Notes: generated from the letters alone by a model not told the origin. A stretch of DNA of 64,000 bases from CAYSFW01 sp964620675 (GCA_964620675.1 CAZUJU010000008.1:18408-82407); one strand, 5' to 3'; counted from the stretch's first letter, positions 25,888 to 35,343 are shown. A program made the numbers and translations.

Positions 25888-26318
25888 GCGGGGCGTCAGG
25901 CGGGCTGAAGGAACAGCGTGGGGTGACCTTGACGGAGGTGTTGGTGACCATCCTGATCTTGAGTATTGGATTGCTGGGAATGGCGAATCTGCAGGTGCGC
26001 AGTTTGCGAAACACCTTGACCACCGAACTTTCGAACCAGGCCAACGCAGCCGTCACGGCGATGATCGAGCGGATGCGGGCCAATTCCGGCGAGGCACGCA
26101 ACGGCGATTACAACATCAGCCTCGGCGCTGAGCCTGAGGGTGCGGGGCTTGCCTTGACGGATCTGCAAGCTTGGAAGGGCGAACTCAACACGGGCTTGCC
26201 GAGCGGCGATGGCGCCATCGACTGCGACTTGAGCGGTGTATGCACCGTGACGGTGCGCTGGACCCTCGATGAGGCCTCGGGCGGCTTGCGACAGCTGCAA
26301 ATGCAGGTGGTGCTATGA
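25884..26318 (+). CDS. pilV: Type IV pilus minor pilin PilV
   Basis: Prepilin of 144 residues. The ATG at 25884 overlaps the previous stop. The cleavage site is in KEQRG|VTLTEVLVTILILSI, with Glu5 present and Val at position 1 in place of Phe. The sequence after the helix (LLGMANLQVRSLRN) matches PilV. A Cys pair (CDLSGVC) lies near the C-terminus. It is joined by four-base overlaps to both neighbours and acts with PilW, PilX and PilY1 in the tip-priming complex. Confidence 0.88.
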   Translation: MSGASGGLKEQRGVTLTEVLVTILILSIGLLGMANLQVRSLRNTLTTELSNQANAAVTAMIERMRANSGEARNGDYNISLGAEPEGAGLALTDLQAWKGELNTGLPSGDGAIDCDLSGVCTVTVRWTLDEASGGLRQLQMQVVL

Positions 26319-27271
26319 CTCCGCTGCAACCCGTCCAACGCAAGGCTCAGTGCGGCTTTACGCTGATTGAACTGATGATTTCGATGGTGATCGGCCTGTT
26401 GACGCTAGGCGCGGTGATCAAGGTCTACCTGGTGAACAACCAGACCTACCGCACCCAGACCGCGCTGTCGACTATGCAACAAAGCGCCCGTCACGCCCTC
26501 GATGTCCTCGGCTTCGAGTTGCGGATGGCCGGCTTCTCTGGTTGCAGCAACCTCGATGTCCTGGTGCCAAGTGTGTTGACCAACGCCGAAATTACCTGGC
26601 CCAACGACGAGGTCGGTCAGCGTCTGGTCGGGGAAAACGGCGAGGACGACGCACCCGATGCCATCACCATCGCTCGCGGTGGCGCCTGCGGCGCACAGCT
26701 GAACCAGATCATGACCGATACCGTGAGTGATCTACAAACCGAGGACGCCACGCGCTGCGAGTGGGACGCCGGCGCGCGCTTGATGATCGCCGATTGCGGC
26801 AGTGTCGATGTGTTCGAGGCCACCGCCGTGGCCCAAGCGGGAGGGTCGACAGTGATCGAACATTCCGCCGCGGCGAATGTCACCGGCAACCTTTCGAAGG
26901 CTTACGGCACCGAAGCCCAGGTGATGGCGCTCGAGTTCAATGCGTTCACGGTGCAGGACGGTCCGACCGGCGAGCCCGCGCTGTTCCGCGGCAACGAGGT
27001 GTTGGTCGATGGCGTGGAGGACATGCAGCTGCGATTCGGTTTCGACAACAACGGCGATCGGGCGGTCGACAGCTACGTCGAGGCCGGCGACGTCACCGAC
27101 TGGTTCGGGGTGTTGAGTGTCGAGATCAACCTGCTGCTGCGTACCCCGCAAGATGGCCTCGCGGTCGAGCCGCAAACTTACACCTTCAACGGCGAGACCC
27201 GTACCGCGCCCGACCGGCGGTTGCGGCGCAGCTACTCCCAGGTCGTGACCCTACGCAACCGTGTGATATGA
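26315..27271 (+). CDS. pilW: Type IV pilus minor pilin PilW
   Basis: Prepilin-like protein of 318 residues, the usual length for PilW. The cleavage site is QCG|FTLIELMISMVIGLLTL with Glu5. The stretch QSARHALDVLGFELRMAGFSGC is characteristic of the family. The C-terminal part contains FGFDNNGDRAVDSY, a possible calcium-binding loop. ATGA overlaps link it to pilV and pilX, indicating translational coupling of the whole set. Confidence 0.9.
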   Translation: MTPLQPVQRKAQCGFTLIELMISMVIGLLTLGAVIKVYLVNNQTYRTQTALSTMQQSARHALDVLGFELRMAGFSGCSNLDVLVPSVLTNAEITWPNDEVGQRLVGENGEDDAPDAITIARGGACGAQLNQIMTDTVSDLQTEDATRCEWDAGARLMIADCGSVDVFEATAVAQAGGSTVIEHSAAANVTGNLSKAYGTEAQVMALEFNAFTVQDGPTGEPALFRGNEVLVDGVEDMQLRFGFDNNGDRAVDSYVEAGDVTDWFGVLSVEINLLLRTPQDGLAVEPQTYTFNGETRTAPDRRLRRSYSQVVTLRNRVI

Positions 27272-27837
27272 CGATGCAAACACCGCTCAATGCTGTACGA
27301 GAACTCCAAGGCGCCGGACGGCAACAGGGTTTTACCCTGATCGTCGCGCTGATCGTGTTGATGGTCATTACCCTGACGGCGATGAGCGCGGTGCGCTCCG
27401 TCACCCTGGAGGAGCGCATGATTGCCAACGATCGCGACCGCGGACTGGCATTCCAGGCGGCCGAGGCAGCGGTGCGCGACGGCATTGCCTGGCTTGAGGC
27501 GCAGGGGGGACCGATCGTGGCGAGTGGCGACGGCGATCTCGGTGTCTGGACGCTCGGCAGCGTGGCGCTCGACGAGTTGTACACCCCGGCGTTCTGGGTC
27601 GACACCGAGAACCTGCATGACTACCCGCTCTCGCCCGCCTTGAACGTCGTCGCCGGCGTGGCCGAGCAACCGCGCTTTCTGGTTGAAGAACTCGCATTCG
27701 CGCCGGATGACAACGATCCGGCCACGATCGCAGCCCGGCGCGGATTCTTTTTTTACCGCATCACCGCACGCGGTCTCGGTGGCACCGAGACCGCGCGCTC
27801 GCTGGTGCAAGCGTTTCATCGTATTCGATATTTCTAG
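27268..27837 (+). CDS. pilX: Type IV pilus minor pilin PilX
   Basis: Protein of 189 residues starting at the ATG that overlaps the pilW stop. The prepilin site is RQQG|FTLIVALIVLMVITLTAMS; position 5 is Val, not Glu, which is common in PilX proteins. The segment VRSVTLEERMIANDRDRGLAFQAAEAAVRDG is the PilX signature. Its stop is immediately followed by the GTG that precedes the pilY1 start. Confidence 0.9.
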   Translation: MTMQTPLNAVRELQGAGRQQGFTLIVALIVLMVITLTAMSAVRSVTLEERMIANDRDRGLAFQAAEAAVRDGIAWLEAQGGPIVASGDGDLGVWTLGSVALDELYTPAFWVDTENLHDYPLSPALNVVAGVAEQPRFLVEELAFAPDDNDPATIAARRGFFFYRITARGLGGTETARSLVQAFHRIRYF

Positions 27838-27849
27838 GTGGGAATCGCC

Positions 27850-30800
27850 ATGACCAAGTTTGATTGGATCGGCGCGCTCAAGCGCGCCACGGGTATTTTC
27901 GCGTTAGCCCTGTTGTTTCCGGGGGTGGGCGGCGCCGCACTCAACATCAGCGATACGCCGCTGTTCCTGGGCGGAAACCAGCCGCCGCTGACGCTCTTGG
28001 TGATGGGCCGCGATCACAAGTTGTACTACGAGGCCTATAACGATGCTTCGGATCTCGATGGCGATGGCGACCTCGAAGTCGGATTCAAACCGGCGCTGGA
28101 TTACTACGGCTACTTTGATTCGTACACTTGCTATACCTACGACACGGTCAACGGCCGCTTCAACCCATCTGGCAGTTCCGCAAGCAAGAAATGTTCGTCG
28201 AAATGGAGCGGTAATTTTCTGAATTACCTCACGATGTCGCGGATGGACCTGTTGCGCAAGGTGCTCTACGGCGGCTACCGCGCGGTCGACAGTACGACTG
28301 AAACGGTCCTGGAGCGGTCGCATATTCCGCAGGACGCCCATAGCTGGGGCAAGGAGTACACCAGTGTCGCGATCGATGGCTACGACATCAGCGAGTATGC
28401 CCCTTATTCGCTGCCGAACGCGGGAAAGCGCCATCTGTTCGCGAATACCACGTTGCTTAATGATGCGAGTAAAGGCCCGCTGCTGCGAGTCTCGTTGAAT
28501 CAGTCAAAGAGAATTTGGGATTGGGTGAGCAAAGAGCGGCCCGTCGCGGATTCGAGTGTGTCCCCGATCTCCGATCTTGCCGTTCGGGTCAGCGTTTGTA
28601 ACAGCACCGCGCCGGAATCGAACTGTAAACGCTATCCCAACGGCAATTACAAGCCGACCGGTTTGTTGCACACCCATGGTGAAAACGACGGGATGGCCTT
28701 TGGTCTGCTGACGGGTTCCTACGCCAAGCACATGTCCGGTGGCGTCTTGCGTAAACCCGTCGGGTCGTTCGTCGACGAGGTCAACGCCAATGACGGTCGA
28801 TTTACGGCAATCAACGGCATCGTCAAGACCATCGACAAGCTTAAAACCGTGGGCTTCGGCGGCAACTATGTGTACAACTGCGGCTGGAACGCGGCGACCC
28901 GGCCAATGAACGAAGGCGAGTGCCGGATGTGGGGCAACCCGATTGCCGAGATGATGTACGAGGGTTTGCGCTATTTCGCCGGCAAGAAGCAGCCAACCGC
29001 CGCGTTTTCAATTGCAAGCTCCGGCAATGACGATGCGACTTTGGGTTTGCCACTGCCGACCTGGAACGATCCCTATGACACAGGTGGCGCCAAGGAGTGC
29101 GCCAAAGCGTTCCAGCTGGTCATCAGTGACATCAATCCGTCCTACGACACCGACCAGTTGCCAGGATCCGAATTCTCCTCGTTTTCTGGCGATCTCGCCG
29201 GCTTGAATGTTTCGGCGCTGGCACAAACCATTACCGCTTACGAGCCCGATGTGGCCGGTCTGCGCTTTATCGGCGAGTCCAACGGGGTATACGACGGCGC
29301 ACCGACCGCAAAAGCGGTGCAAGGGTTGCATAACATCCGGGGTCTCGCACCGGAGGAGCCGACCAAACAGGGCGGGTATTACGCGTCGAGCGTAGCCTAT
29401 TTCGGCAAACTGACGGATCTGCACACCGCCAACGGCAAGCAACAGGTCGAGACCCTCGCGGTTGCCCTGGCATCGCCCTTGCCGCGAATCGAAATTCCTG
29501 TCGGAGGTCAGACCGTCACCCTGGTCCCGTTCGGCAAGTCGCCGGGTGGCGCGGTGGGTACCAACGTGATCACGGCGACCAAGGGTGACTACCAGCCGAC
29601 CAACCAGATCGTTGACTTCTATGTGATCCAGGTCAACAACACCAATGCCGGCAACACCGACGCCGGCGTCAATGGCGGCCGGCCTTTCTATCGCTTCGCG
29701 ATCAACTTCGAAGATGTTGAACAAGGCGGTGACCACGACATGGACGCGATCGTGGAGTACACCATCGCGGTAACGGCCAATGGTCAGATTGAGGTCGCGC
29801 TGGAATCGACCTATGCCGCGGGCAGCATCATTCAGCACATGGGCTATGTCATATCCGGAACCACCGCAGATGGGACTTATCTCGAGGTGCGTGACAAAGA
29901 TACCGACGCAACGAAAGACCCCGACTACTTTCTCGACACCCCGCCCGGCGTGCTGCCCGGGACCGAGGAGGGCTGGAAGGATAATGTGGCGCTTCCACTG
30001 AGCGCGACGCGGACCTTCACGCCCAGCAGTACCCCCGCAGCGACGCTGCTCAAAGACCCGCTGTGGTATGCGGCGAAGTGGGGCGGGTTCAAGGACCTCA
30101 ACGGTAACAACCGCCCCGATCCCGGCGAGTGGGACGCGCGCAAGGCCGGGCAGCCCGACAACTACTTTCCGGTGACCAACCCGATTCACCTTCAGCAACA
30201 GTTGGCGGCGGCGTTCGACCTGCTGGCGAGCAAGGCGGACACCGGAACCGCGACGGCGGTCAACGGTCTGTCGACGCGCACCGCCTCGATGGTGTTTCAG
30301 GCGACCTTCGACTCCTCCGACTGGTCCGGCGATCTCAAGGCGCTGGCGTTGAACACCAACGGCACGCTCGGCGATGTGTTGTGGCGGGCCGGTGACAAAC
30401 TCGCTGCGACCACGCCGAGCCAACGCGTCGTACTGACCTGGAATGACCACCTTAAAAAAGGCGTCCCGTTCACCTGGGGCCAACTTTCCGATGCCCAGCG
30501 TTTGGCCCTTAAAGGTTCGGATCCGGCCGAGACCGGGCAGGACCGGCTCGACTTCCTGCGCGGTGAGCGCGGTCAGGAAGGCACGACCTTTCGCCAGCGT
30601 GGGTCGCTGCTGGGGGATGTTCTGAACTCTGCGCCGGTCTATGTCCCGCCGCCGTCCGCGTTTCAGGTCGTCGCGGAAGCCAACAAGGCCTCTTTCAGGG
30701 AATTCGTTAGCGCCAACGCGCAGCGGACACCGATGGTTTTCGTTGGCGCGAACGACGGCATGGTGCACGGTTTTAACGCGACGACCGGGGCTGAGTTGCT

Positions 30801-32178
30801 GGCTTACGTGCCGAGCCCCGGATTCGCCAAACTGGCCCAGCTCACGCAACCAACCTATGGCCACGCCGCGTTCGCCGATGGCGCTCTGACGGTCACCGAA
30901 AACCTTCTTGGCGACAGGGGTTGGGTGACCTCGCTCGTGGGCGGACTCGGCCTCGGTGGCCGCGCGCTCTTTGCGTTGGATATCACCGACCCGACCGCTT
31001 TTAGCGAGGCCAACGCCGAGGATCTGGTGTTGTGGGAATTCACCCATCCCGATCTCGGCTACACCTTTGGCCGACCGGTGGTGACGCGGGTCCGGGGTGG
31101 CGCCGATGTGGTCCTGTTCGGCAGCGGCTACAACACCCCGAACGGCTCGGCACCGGCGCTCTATATCGTCGGGTTGGGCGATGGCAATCTGGTCCGCCGC
31201 ATCCCGATCCCGAACACCTTTACCGATAACGCCCTGGCGCACGTCCGCGCGGTGGATCTCGATAACGATTCCGAGACCGACGTCGTCCTTGCCGGTGATT
31301 TGCATGGCAATCTGTGGATGTTCGACCTGTCGGCGAATCAGGCGAGCGAGTGGCGTATAGCGCATGGAACCAGCAGCGAACCGGCGCCTGCATTCGTTGC
31401 CCGTAACTCAGCGGATCAGCGCCAGCCGATCACGACCGCGCCGGTGGTTCGCAAGCACCCCAAAGGGCGTGGCTTGCAGGTATTTTTCGGCACCGGCAAG
31501 TATCTCGAACCGACCGATGTGCAGTCCGGCCAGGTGCAGACCTTCTATTCGATCTGGATCGCCGATGACCTCGAAAACGGCACGTTACAGCTGAACAGCA
31601 CCCAATTCACTCGGGACGATCTGTTGCAGCAACAGATCCTTGCCACCGCCGAGAATCAGTTTCTGCGCAAGGATGTTCGCGTAACCACCAACCACCCGAT
31701 CGATTGGGCAACGCATAAGGGCTGGTATCTCGATCTTGATGTCGAACTCGGCGAGCGGGTGCATCAAGCGCCGTTCCTGCGCGGCGAGCGGGTGATTTTC
31801 GCGAGCGTCACCCCATCGAGCGACGCCTGTACCGGTGGCGGTACGAGCTGGATCTACGAGGTGGATCTCACCTCTGGCAGCCGCCTCAAAACGCCGCCTT
31901 TTGATTTCAACAACGACAATTCATTCGACCTGAAAGACTACGTGACAGTCGATTGGGACGTGAATGGCGATGGCAAGATCAATGCCAGCGACCGCGTGGT
32001 CGGCAGCGCGCTGCGTCTCGACGATGCCGGCGTGGTGTTTCTCGACGGTAACGCTGTTCTGACCCACGGCAACAGCGAAATCAAAATGCTGGGTACTTCG
32101 CTGGGAGGCGTGCAGCCGGTCGCGGAGTCCGGCAGTTCGTCACCACCGACCACCTGGCGTCAACTGATGGAGCCGTGA
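27850..32178 (+). CDS. pilY1: Type IV pilus tip-associated adhesin PilY1
   Basis: Large exported protein of 1442 residues. ATG 27850 follows an AGGTGGGA site; an in-frame GTG at 27838 would use no such site. A signal peptide (KRATGIFALALLFPGVGGA) is followed by a DLDGDGDLEVGF calcium-type loop near residue 68. The C-terminal PilY1 beta-propeller starts about residue 929 (VFVGANDGMVHGFNATTG), with DLDNDSETDVVLAGD near 1136 and the EF-hand-like DVNGDGKINASD near 1370, where calcium binding controls retraction in known PilY1. It is about 280 residues longer than the P. aeruginosa protein. I see no clear VWA MIDAS motif. The stop overlaps pilE by one base. Confidence 0.93.
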   Translation: MTKFDWIGALKRATGIFALALLFPGVGGAALNISDTPLFLGGNQPPLTLLVMGRDHKLYYEAYNDASDLDGDGDLEVGFKPALDYYGYFDSYTCYTYDTVNGRFNPSGSSASKKCSSKWSGNFLNYLTMSRMDLLRKVLYGGYRAVDSTTETVLERSHIPQDAHSWGKEYTSVAIDGYDISEYAPYSLPNAGKRHLFANTTLLNDASKGPLLRVSLNQSKRIWDWVSKERPVADSSVSPISDLAVRVSVCNSTAPESNCKRYPNGNYKPTGLLHTHGENDGMAFGLLTGSYAKHMSGGVLRKPVGSFVDEVNANDGRFTAINGIVKTIDKLKTVGFGGNYVYNCGWNAATRPMNEGECRMWGNPIAEMMYEGLRYFAGKKQPTAAFSIASSGNDDATLGLPLPTWNDPYDTGGAKECAKAFQLVISDINPSYDTDQLPGSEFSSFSGDLAGLNVSALAQTITAYEPDVAGLRFIGESNGVYDGAPTAKAVQGLHNIRGLAPEEPTKQGGYYASSVAYFGKLTDLHTANGKQQVETLAVALASPLPRIEIPVGGQTVTLVPFGKSPGGAVGTNVITATKGDYQPTNQIVDFYVIQVNNTNAGNTDAGVNGGRPFYRFAINFEDVEQGGDHDMDAIVEYTIAVTANGQIEVALESTYAAGSIIQHMGYVISGTTADGTYLEVRDKDTDATKDPDYFLDTPPGVLPGTEEGWKDNVALPLSATRTFTPSSTPAATLLKDPLWYAAKWGGFKDLNGNNRPDPGEWDARKAGQPDNYFPVTNPIHLQQQLAAAFDLLASKADTGTATAVNGLSTRTASMVFQATFDSSDWSGDLKALALNTNGTLGDVLWRAGDKLAATTPSQRVVLTWNDHLKKGVPFTWGQLSDAQRLALKGSDPAETGQDRLDFLRGERGQEGTTFRQRGSLLGDVLNSAPVYVPPPSAFQVVAEANKASFREFVSANAQRTPMVFVGANDGMVHGFNATTGAELLAYVPSPGFAKLAQLTQPTYGHAAFADGALTVTENLLGDRGWVTSLVGGLGLGGRALFALDITDPTAFSEANAEDLVLWEFTHPDLGYTFGRPVVTRVRGGADVVLFGSGYNTPNGSAPALYIVGLGDGNLVRRIPIPNTFTDNALAHVRAVDLDNDSETDVVLAGDLHGNLWMFDLSANQASEWRIAHGTSSEPAPAFVARNSADQRQPITTAPVVRKHPKGRGLQVFFGTGKYLEPTDVQSGQVQTFYSIWIADDLENGTLQLNSTQFTRDDLLQQQILATAENQFLRKDVRVTTNHPIDWATHKGWYLDLDVELGERVHQAPFLRGERVIFASVTPSSDACTGGGTSWIYEVDLTSGSRLKTPPFDFNNDNSFDLKDYVTVDWDVNGDGKINASDRVVGSALRLDDAGVVFLDGNAVLTHGNSEIKMLGTSLGGVQPVAESGSSSPPTTWRQLMEP

Positions 32179-32651
32179 TGCGTATGCCAATCAAGTCGCT
32201 AAAGTCGCGCCGCGCCACAGCCGGCTTTTCCCTGATCGAGCTGATGGTCGCGTTGGTCATCGTCGGGGTCCTGGCCTCGGTTGCGGTGCCGTCGTATCAG
32301 GAGCAGGTGCGCAAAGGTCGCCGCACCGATGCGAAGATCACACTGGCCGAAACGGCGCATGTGCTTGAACGTTGCTTTGCCACCAATCTGACCTACAACG
32401 ATTGTCCGATCGGTGCCGACGGCGAAGGCGGTATCGCACGCACCGATCTCGGCGAGACCGTATCGCTGCCGTCGCGGGAGGGCTGGTATGTCGTGTCGGT
32501 CGAAGTCCCCTCCGCAGTGACGTTCACGCTTACGGCGGCGCCCAGCGAATCCGGGGTGATGCACAGCGATACGCGCTGCGCCGAGTACACCTTAGATCAG
32601 ACCGGCGCCAAGGGGATCAGCGGGGAGGGCAAGACCAGCGACTGCTGGTGA
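32178..32651 (+). CDS. pilE: Type IV pilin PilE (minor pilin)
   Basis: Prepilin of 157 residues. The cleavage site is TAG|FSLIELMVALVIVGVLASVA with Glu5, followed by VPSYQEQVRKGRRTDAKITL, typical of PilE minor pilins. Four Cys residues (LERCFATNLTYNDC and two near the C-terminus) could form two disulfides. ATG 32178 overlaps the last base of the pilY1 stop (TGATG); a GTG one codon earlier is an alternative. It is the last gene of the operon and converges with trmO after 22 bases. Confidence 0.9.
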   Translation: MRMPIKSLKSRRATAGFSLIELMVALVIVGVLASVAVPSYQEQVRKGRRTDAKITLAETAHVLERCFATNLTYNDCPIGADGEGGIARTDLGETVSLPSREGWYVVSVEVPSAVTFTLTAAPSESGVMHSDTRCAEYTLDQTGAKGISGEGKTSDCW

Positions 32652-32673
32652 AGCCTGAGGCGATCGGCGCGGT

Positions 32674-33408
32674 TCAAACGGGGTACGGAACTACGTCGAG
32701 GATGTGGGCACAGGTGCCGCGGATCTCGAATCTAACGTCGTAACGGTCGACCCGCATGCCATATAGGCGGGCGCTGTCGCGCTCGGCGCGGTACGCCGGG
32801 CGCGGGTCGAGACGCAACATGGCTTCGATCAGGGCGCGCAGATCCCAGCCGACGGATATCCTCGCCGCGTCGATCTGAGTGGCGGCCGCATTCGACCACG
32901 CAATCGTCAGACATTCTGCGGGCGCATCGTCGGCATAACCGCCGATCGCACCTCCAATCGCGTCGGCGTACGGCAGATATGGCTTGATATCCAGCACTGG
33001 CGTCGCGTCCAGCAGGTCATGTCCGGAAATCCGCAGTAAGATTTCGGAGCCTGCGGCCTCGACCGCTTCGAGGCGTACCACCGATTGACCGATTCGGTTG
33101 GGTCGATGAGTGCTGCGGCTTGCGAACACGCCGACTCGGGTGTTGCCTCCGAGTCGCGGCGGACGCGCAGTCAGGCCGGTTTGCTCGGCAGGGATTGCGT
33201 GCATCAGAAACAACACCCAGATATGTGAAAAAGCCTCGAGTCCGCGCACCGCATCGGGCTGATTGTACGGTGGCAGCAGTTCAATCGTGCCGGGTACGGC
33301 TGAGATCAATCCCGGTTGCCGCGGTATGCCGAACTTCTCTTTGAAGGGTGAATGCACAACCCCGACCGGAATCAGCATCGGCGTCGCGGCGACTGGCGGT
33401 AGGTCCAT
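32674..33408 (-). CDS. trmO: tRNA (adenine(37)-N6)-methyltransferase TrmO
   Basis: Protein of 244 residues of the YaeB/TsaA-like family, which methylates the t6A37 modification of threonine tRNA. Visible family features are PVGVVHSPFKEKFGIPRQPGL, FSHIWVLFLMH, RPPRLGGN, GVFASRSTHRPNRIGQSVV and LDIKPYLPYAD. Start placed at ATG 33408; an ATG 15 codons upstream adds nothing conserved. It is convergent with pilE and divergent from the Gly/Trp-rich gene. Confidence 0.92.
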   Translation of the reverse strand: MDLPPVAATPMLIPVGVVHSPFKEKFGIPRQPGLISAVPGTIELLPPYNQPDAVRGLEAFSHIWVLFLMHAIPAEQTGLTARPPRLGGNTRVGVFASRSTHRPNRIGQSVVRLEAVEAAGSEILLRISGHDLLDATPVLDIKPYLPYADAIGGAIGGYADDAPAECLTIAWSNAAATQIDAARISVGWDLRALIEAMLRLDPRPAYRAERDSARLYGMRVDRYDVRFEIRGTCAHILDVVPYPV

Positions 33409-33430
33409 GGAACAATCGGCGGCGTGATCT

Positions 33431-33464
33431 TTGTCAACTTTGTGACTACCCACTACATTATAAA
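33431..33464 (+). promoter_or_regulatory. Candidate promoter of the sulfur-globule-like gene
   Basis: This AT-rich island in GC-rich DNA contains TTGTCA (33431-33436) followed after 17 bases by TACATT (33454-33459) and an overlapping TATAAA (33459-33464). The first pair has ideal spacing and fits sigma-70 moderately well. Transcription would start about 60 bases before the ATG at 33526. No operator is recognised. Confidence 0.45.
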
Positions 33465-33525
33465 TTGCTACTTGTGGCGAGGGCTCGAAAGCTCAGTTAA
33501 CCCGAACGATAGAGGTACGAATCAG

Positions 33526-33942
33526 ATGAAAAAAGCGATTGGAAAATTGGTTCTGACAGGCGCGTTACTCGCGGTCGCGGGCAGTGCGAATGCATGGTGG
33601 GGCCCGGGTTGGGGCGGTCCCGGCTGGGGCGGATGGGGTCCCGGAGGCTGGGGCGGTCCGGGCTGGGGTGCGCCCGCATGGGGTGGCCCGGGCTGGGGCG
33701 GTCCAGGTTGGGGCGCGCCGGCTTGGGGGGGGCCGGGCTGGGGCGGCCCAGATTGGGGCGGATACCCGGTATACGGCGGGCATCCGGCGGTTGGTGAAGG
33801 TTTCGGCGATTTCGCCGCCGAGGAGAAAAAGCTCCGTGAGGAGGCTCAAGCCCGTCGCGAGCAAATGATGGAGCAGATGCAGAAGGCGCGCGATGAGTGG
33901 CAAAAATCGCGCGGCGATCAGCGCCCGCGCGCGGCCGAATAG
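33526..33942 (+). CDS. Exported Gly/Trp-rich repeat protein, candidate sulfur globule protein
   Basis: Small protein of 138 residues. A clear signal peptide (MKKAIGKLVLTGALLAVAG, cleavage after SANA at 23) leads into a low-complexity segment at 24-80 made of GPGWGG, GAPAWGG and related units. A charged, probably coiled-coil tail follows at about 98-127 (EEKKLREEAQARREQMMEQ). Envelope proteins of periplasmic sulfur globules in Chromatiaceae are small, exported, Gly-rich and aromatic-rich with such repeats, which is the basis for the call; the charged tail is not typical. AGAGGT at 33511-33516 and an AT-rich promoter suggest good expression. It could instead be another Gly-rich envelope protein. 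Confidence 0.6.
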   Translation: MKKAIGKLVLTGALLAVAGSANAWWGPGWGGPGWGGWGPGGWGGPGWGAPAWGGPGWGGPGWGAPAWGGPGWGGPDWGGYPVYGGHPAVGEGFGDFAAEEKKLREEAQARREQMMEQMQKARDEWQKSRGDQRPRAAE

Positions 33943-34038
33943 CGTTGCCGCGACCATCGACCGGCACGGATTCGCTTGGAACGTGTCGGCCGGTGGCGCG
34001 CATCCCGCCGGAAGCGGTGTGCATCGGTGTGCGTTGCA

Positions 34039-35343
34039 TCAGACGCGACGACCCGCCTTCAACGCGAGATAACAGTTCACCAACGCCAGCGTCAGCTGCT
34101 TCGGTGCCACGTCCAGCGTGGCGATATGGCGTGCGCGTAGCGCCTCGATGAGCTGAGCGCGCCGGCGCAGAAACTCCAGCGTTCCGGTCAGGCGCAAGGC
34201 ACCCTCAAGGTCATCGACGGGGTCGAGCAATAGGGAATCAATCACGCTTTCACGCACGCAGGCGAGTACTGTGCGGTGGCGACGTTGCAGCAGTTCCAGC
34301 GCCGGGCTCAGTTCGTCCGCCTCCTCCTCGCGCGGGTTGCCGAGCAGGATCACCAGGGCGCGACGGGACTGGCGTCGCAATAGCGTTGTCACGGCCCCAG
34401 AATAATCCGGTGGCGCGAGGGCGGGTTGCAAGTCGTAAACGGCCCGCAGGATTTGATGAAATTGGTTGCGGCCCGAGGCGGGCGCGAGCCATCGCGCGGG
34501 ACCCCCAAACGTCGCGAGGCCAACCGCGTCGCCGTGACGCAGGGCAACGTGGGTCAGCATCAACATGGCTTCCAGCGTCTGATCGAAATGGGTCAACGCG
34601 CCGTCGCGCGAGCGCATACGCAGGCCGCAGTCAAGTAAGAACACGATGTGCTGATTACGCGCTTCCTGATACTCGCGCGAGGTAAGTTTGTGTTGGCGCG
34701 AGGTCGCCTTCCAGTCGATCTTGCGCAACGCGTCACCGGGCAGATACTCGCGCAGTTGCAGAAACTCGGTGCCTTCACCGCGCTGTGGTTGACGATGGAC
34801 GCCGAGTTGTCCCAGCCGGTGGGTTGCTGCGAATCGCATGTAGTCCGCAATCGGTTTGAGATTCGGGAAGACTCGCACCGGTGTGTCCGCGCCGCAACGC
34901 AGCGTGCGCTGCCAGAGTCCGAGCGGAGATCCCAGGCGGATCCAGGTGGCTTCGAAACGCTTCGCGCCGCGTACGAGCGGGCGTACCGAATAGCGCAGCT
35001 GTGCAGCGTGTCCAGGTCGTAGTTCCATCCATTGCGATGGGTAACGGACTTCGAAGTCGTCGGGCGGGTGATCGCGGACCTCGAGCGTGAGACGACGCGA
35101 TCCGGGGTTGTGCAGCGCCAGCGTGACTTCTCGCCAGGCGTTGAGCGGGAGTGGATCGTGACAAGTGCGGGAGCAGGTCGGCGACGGTTGACGCCAAGCC
35201 GCGACGGCATCGGCTGAAGCCGCGACGGTCACTAAGCCCAACGCGACCCACCATCCGATCATCGCGTCCGGCCAGAAGCTGGCGGCGAGGCCGAGCGCGA
35301 ACAGCAGCGTCAAGGCGCCGAGCAGCCGGCGGGCCGGTCTCAT
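34039..35343 (-). CDS. DUF58 domain-containing protein
   Basis: Membrane-anchored protein of 434 residues. Two hydrophobic helices at the N-terminus (LLGALTLLFALGLAASFWPD and the next) precede a beta-rich segment. The DUF58 signature EFLQLREYLPGDALRKIDWK is followed by a VWA-like fold (HIVFLLDCGLRMRSRDG). In MoxR systems the DUF58 partner is thought to bind metal and client proteins while the AAA ATPase remodels them. Its start overlaps the moxR stop by four bases. It is the last gene of the six-gene cluster. Confidence 0.93.
   Translation of the reverse strand: MRPARRLLGALTLLFALGLAASFWPDAMIGWWVALGLVTVAASADAVAAWRQPSPTCSRTCHDPLPLNAWREVTLALHNPGSRRLTLEVRDHPPDDFEVRYPSQWMELRPGHAAQLRYSVRPLVRGAKRFEATWIRLGSPLGLWQRTLRCGADTPVRVFPNLKPIADYMRFAATHRLGQLGVHRQPQRGEGTEFLQLREYLPGDALRKIDWKATSRQHKLTSREYQEARNQHIVFLLDCGLRMRSRDGALTHFDQTLEAMLMLTHVALRHGDAVGLATFGGPARWLAPASGRNQFHQILRAVYDLQPALAPPDYSGAVTTLLRRQSRRALVILLGNPREEEADELSPALELLQRRHRTVLACVRESVIDSLLLDPVDDLEGALRLTGTLEFLRRRAQLIEALRARHIATLDVAPKQLTLALVNCYLALKAGRRV

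Noticed and set aside
29008..31365. Very long open frame (785 codons) antisense to pilY1
   Set aside because: It mirrors the pilY1 coding strand, has no ribosome site or recognisable domain, and long antisense frames are expected in GC-rich genes with strong codon bias.
33597..33763. Tandem DNA repeat in the Gly/Trp-rich gene considered as CRISPR-like or microsatellite
   Set aside because: The repeats are in frame, encode GPGWGG-type units and have no unique spacers, so they are protein-level repeats.
33961..33989. Possible terminator hairpin (CCGGCACG/CGTGTCGG) after the sulfur-globule-like gene
   Set aside because: Stem of eight pairs including a G-T pair and no T tract; not convincing as an intrinsic terminator.
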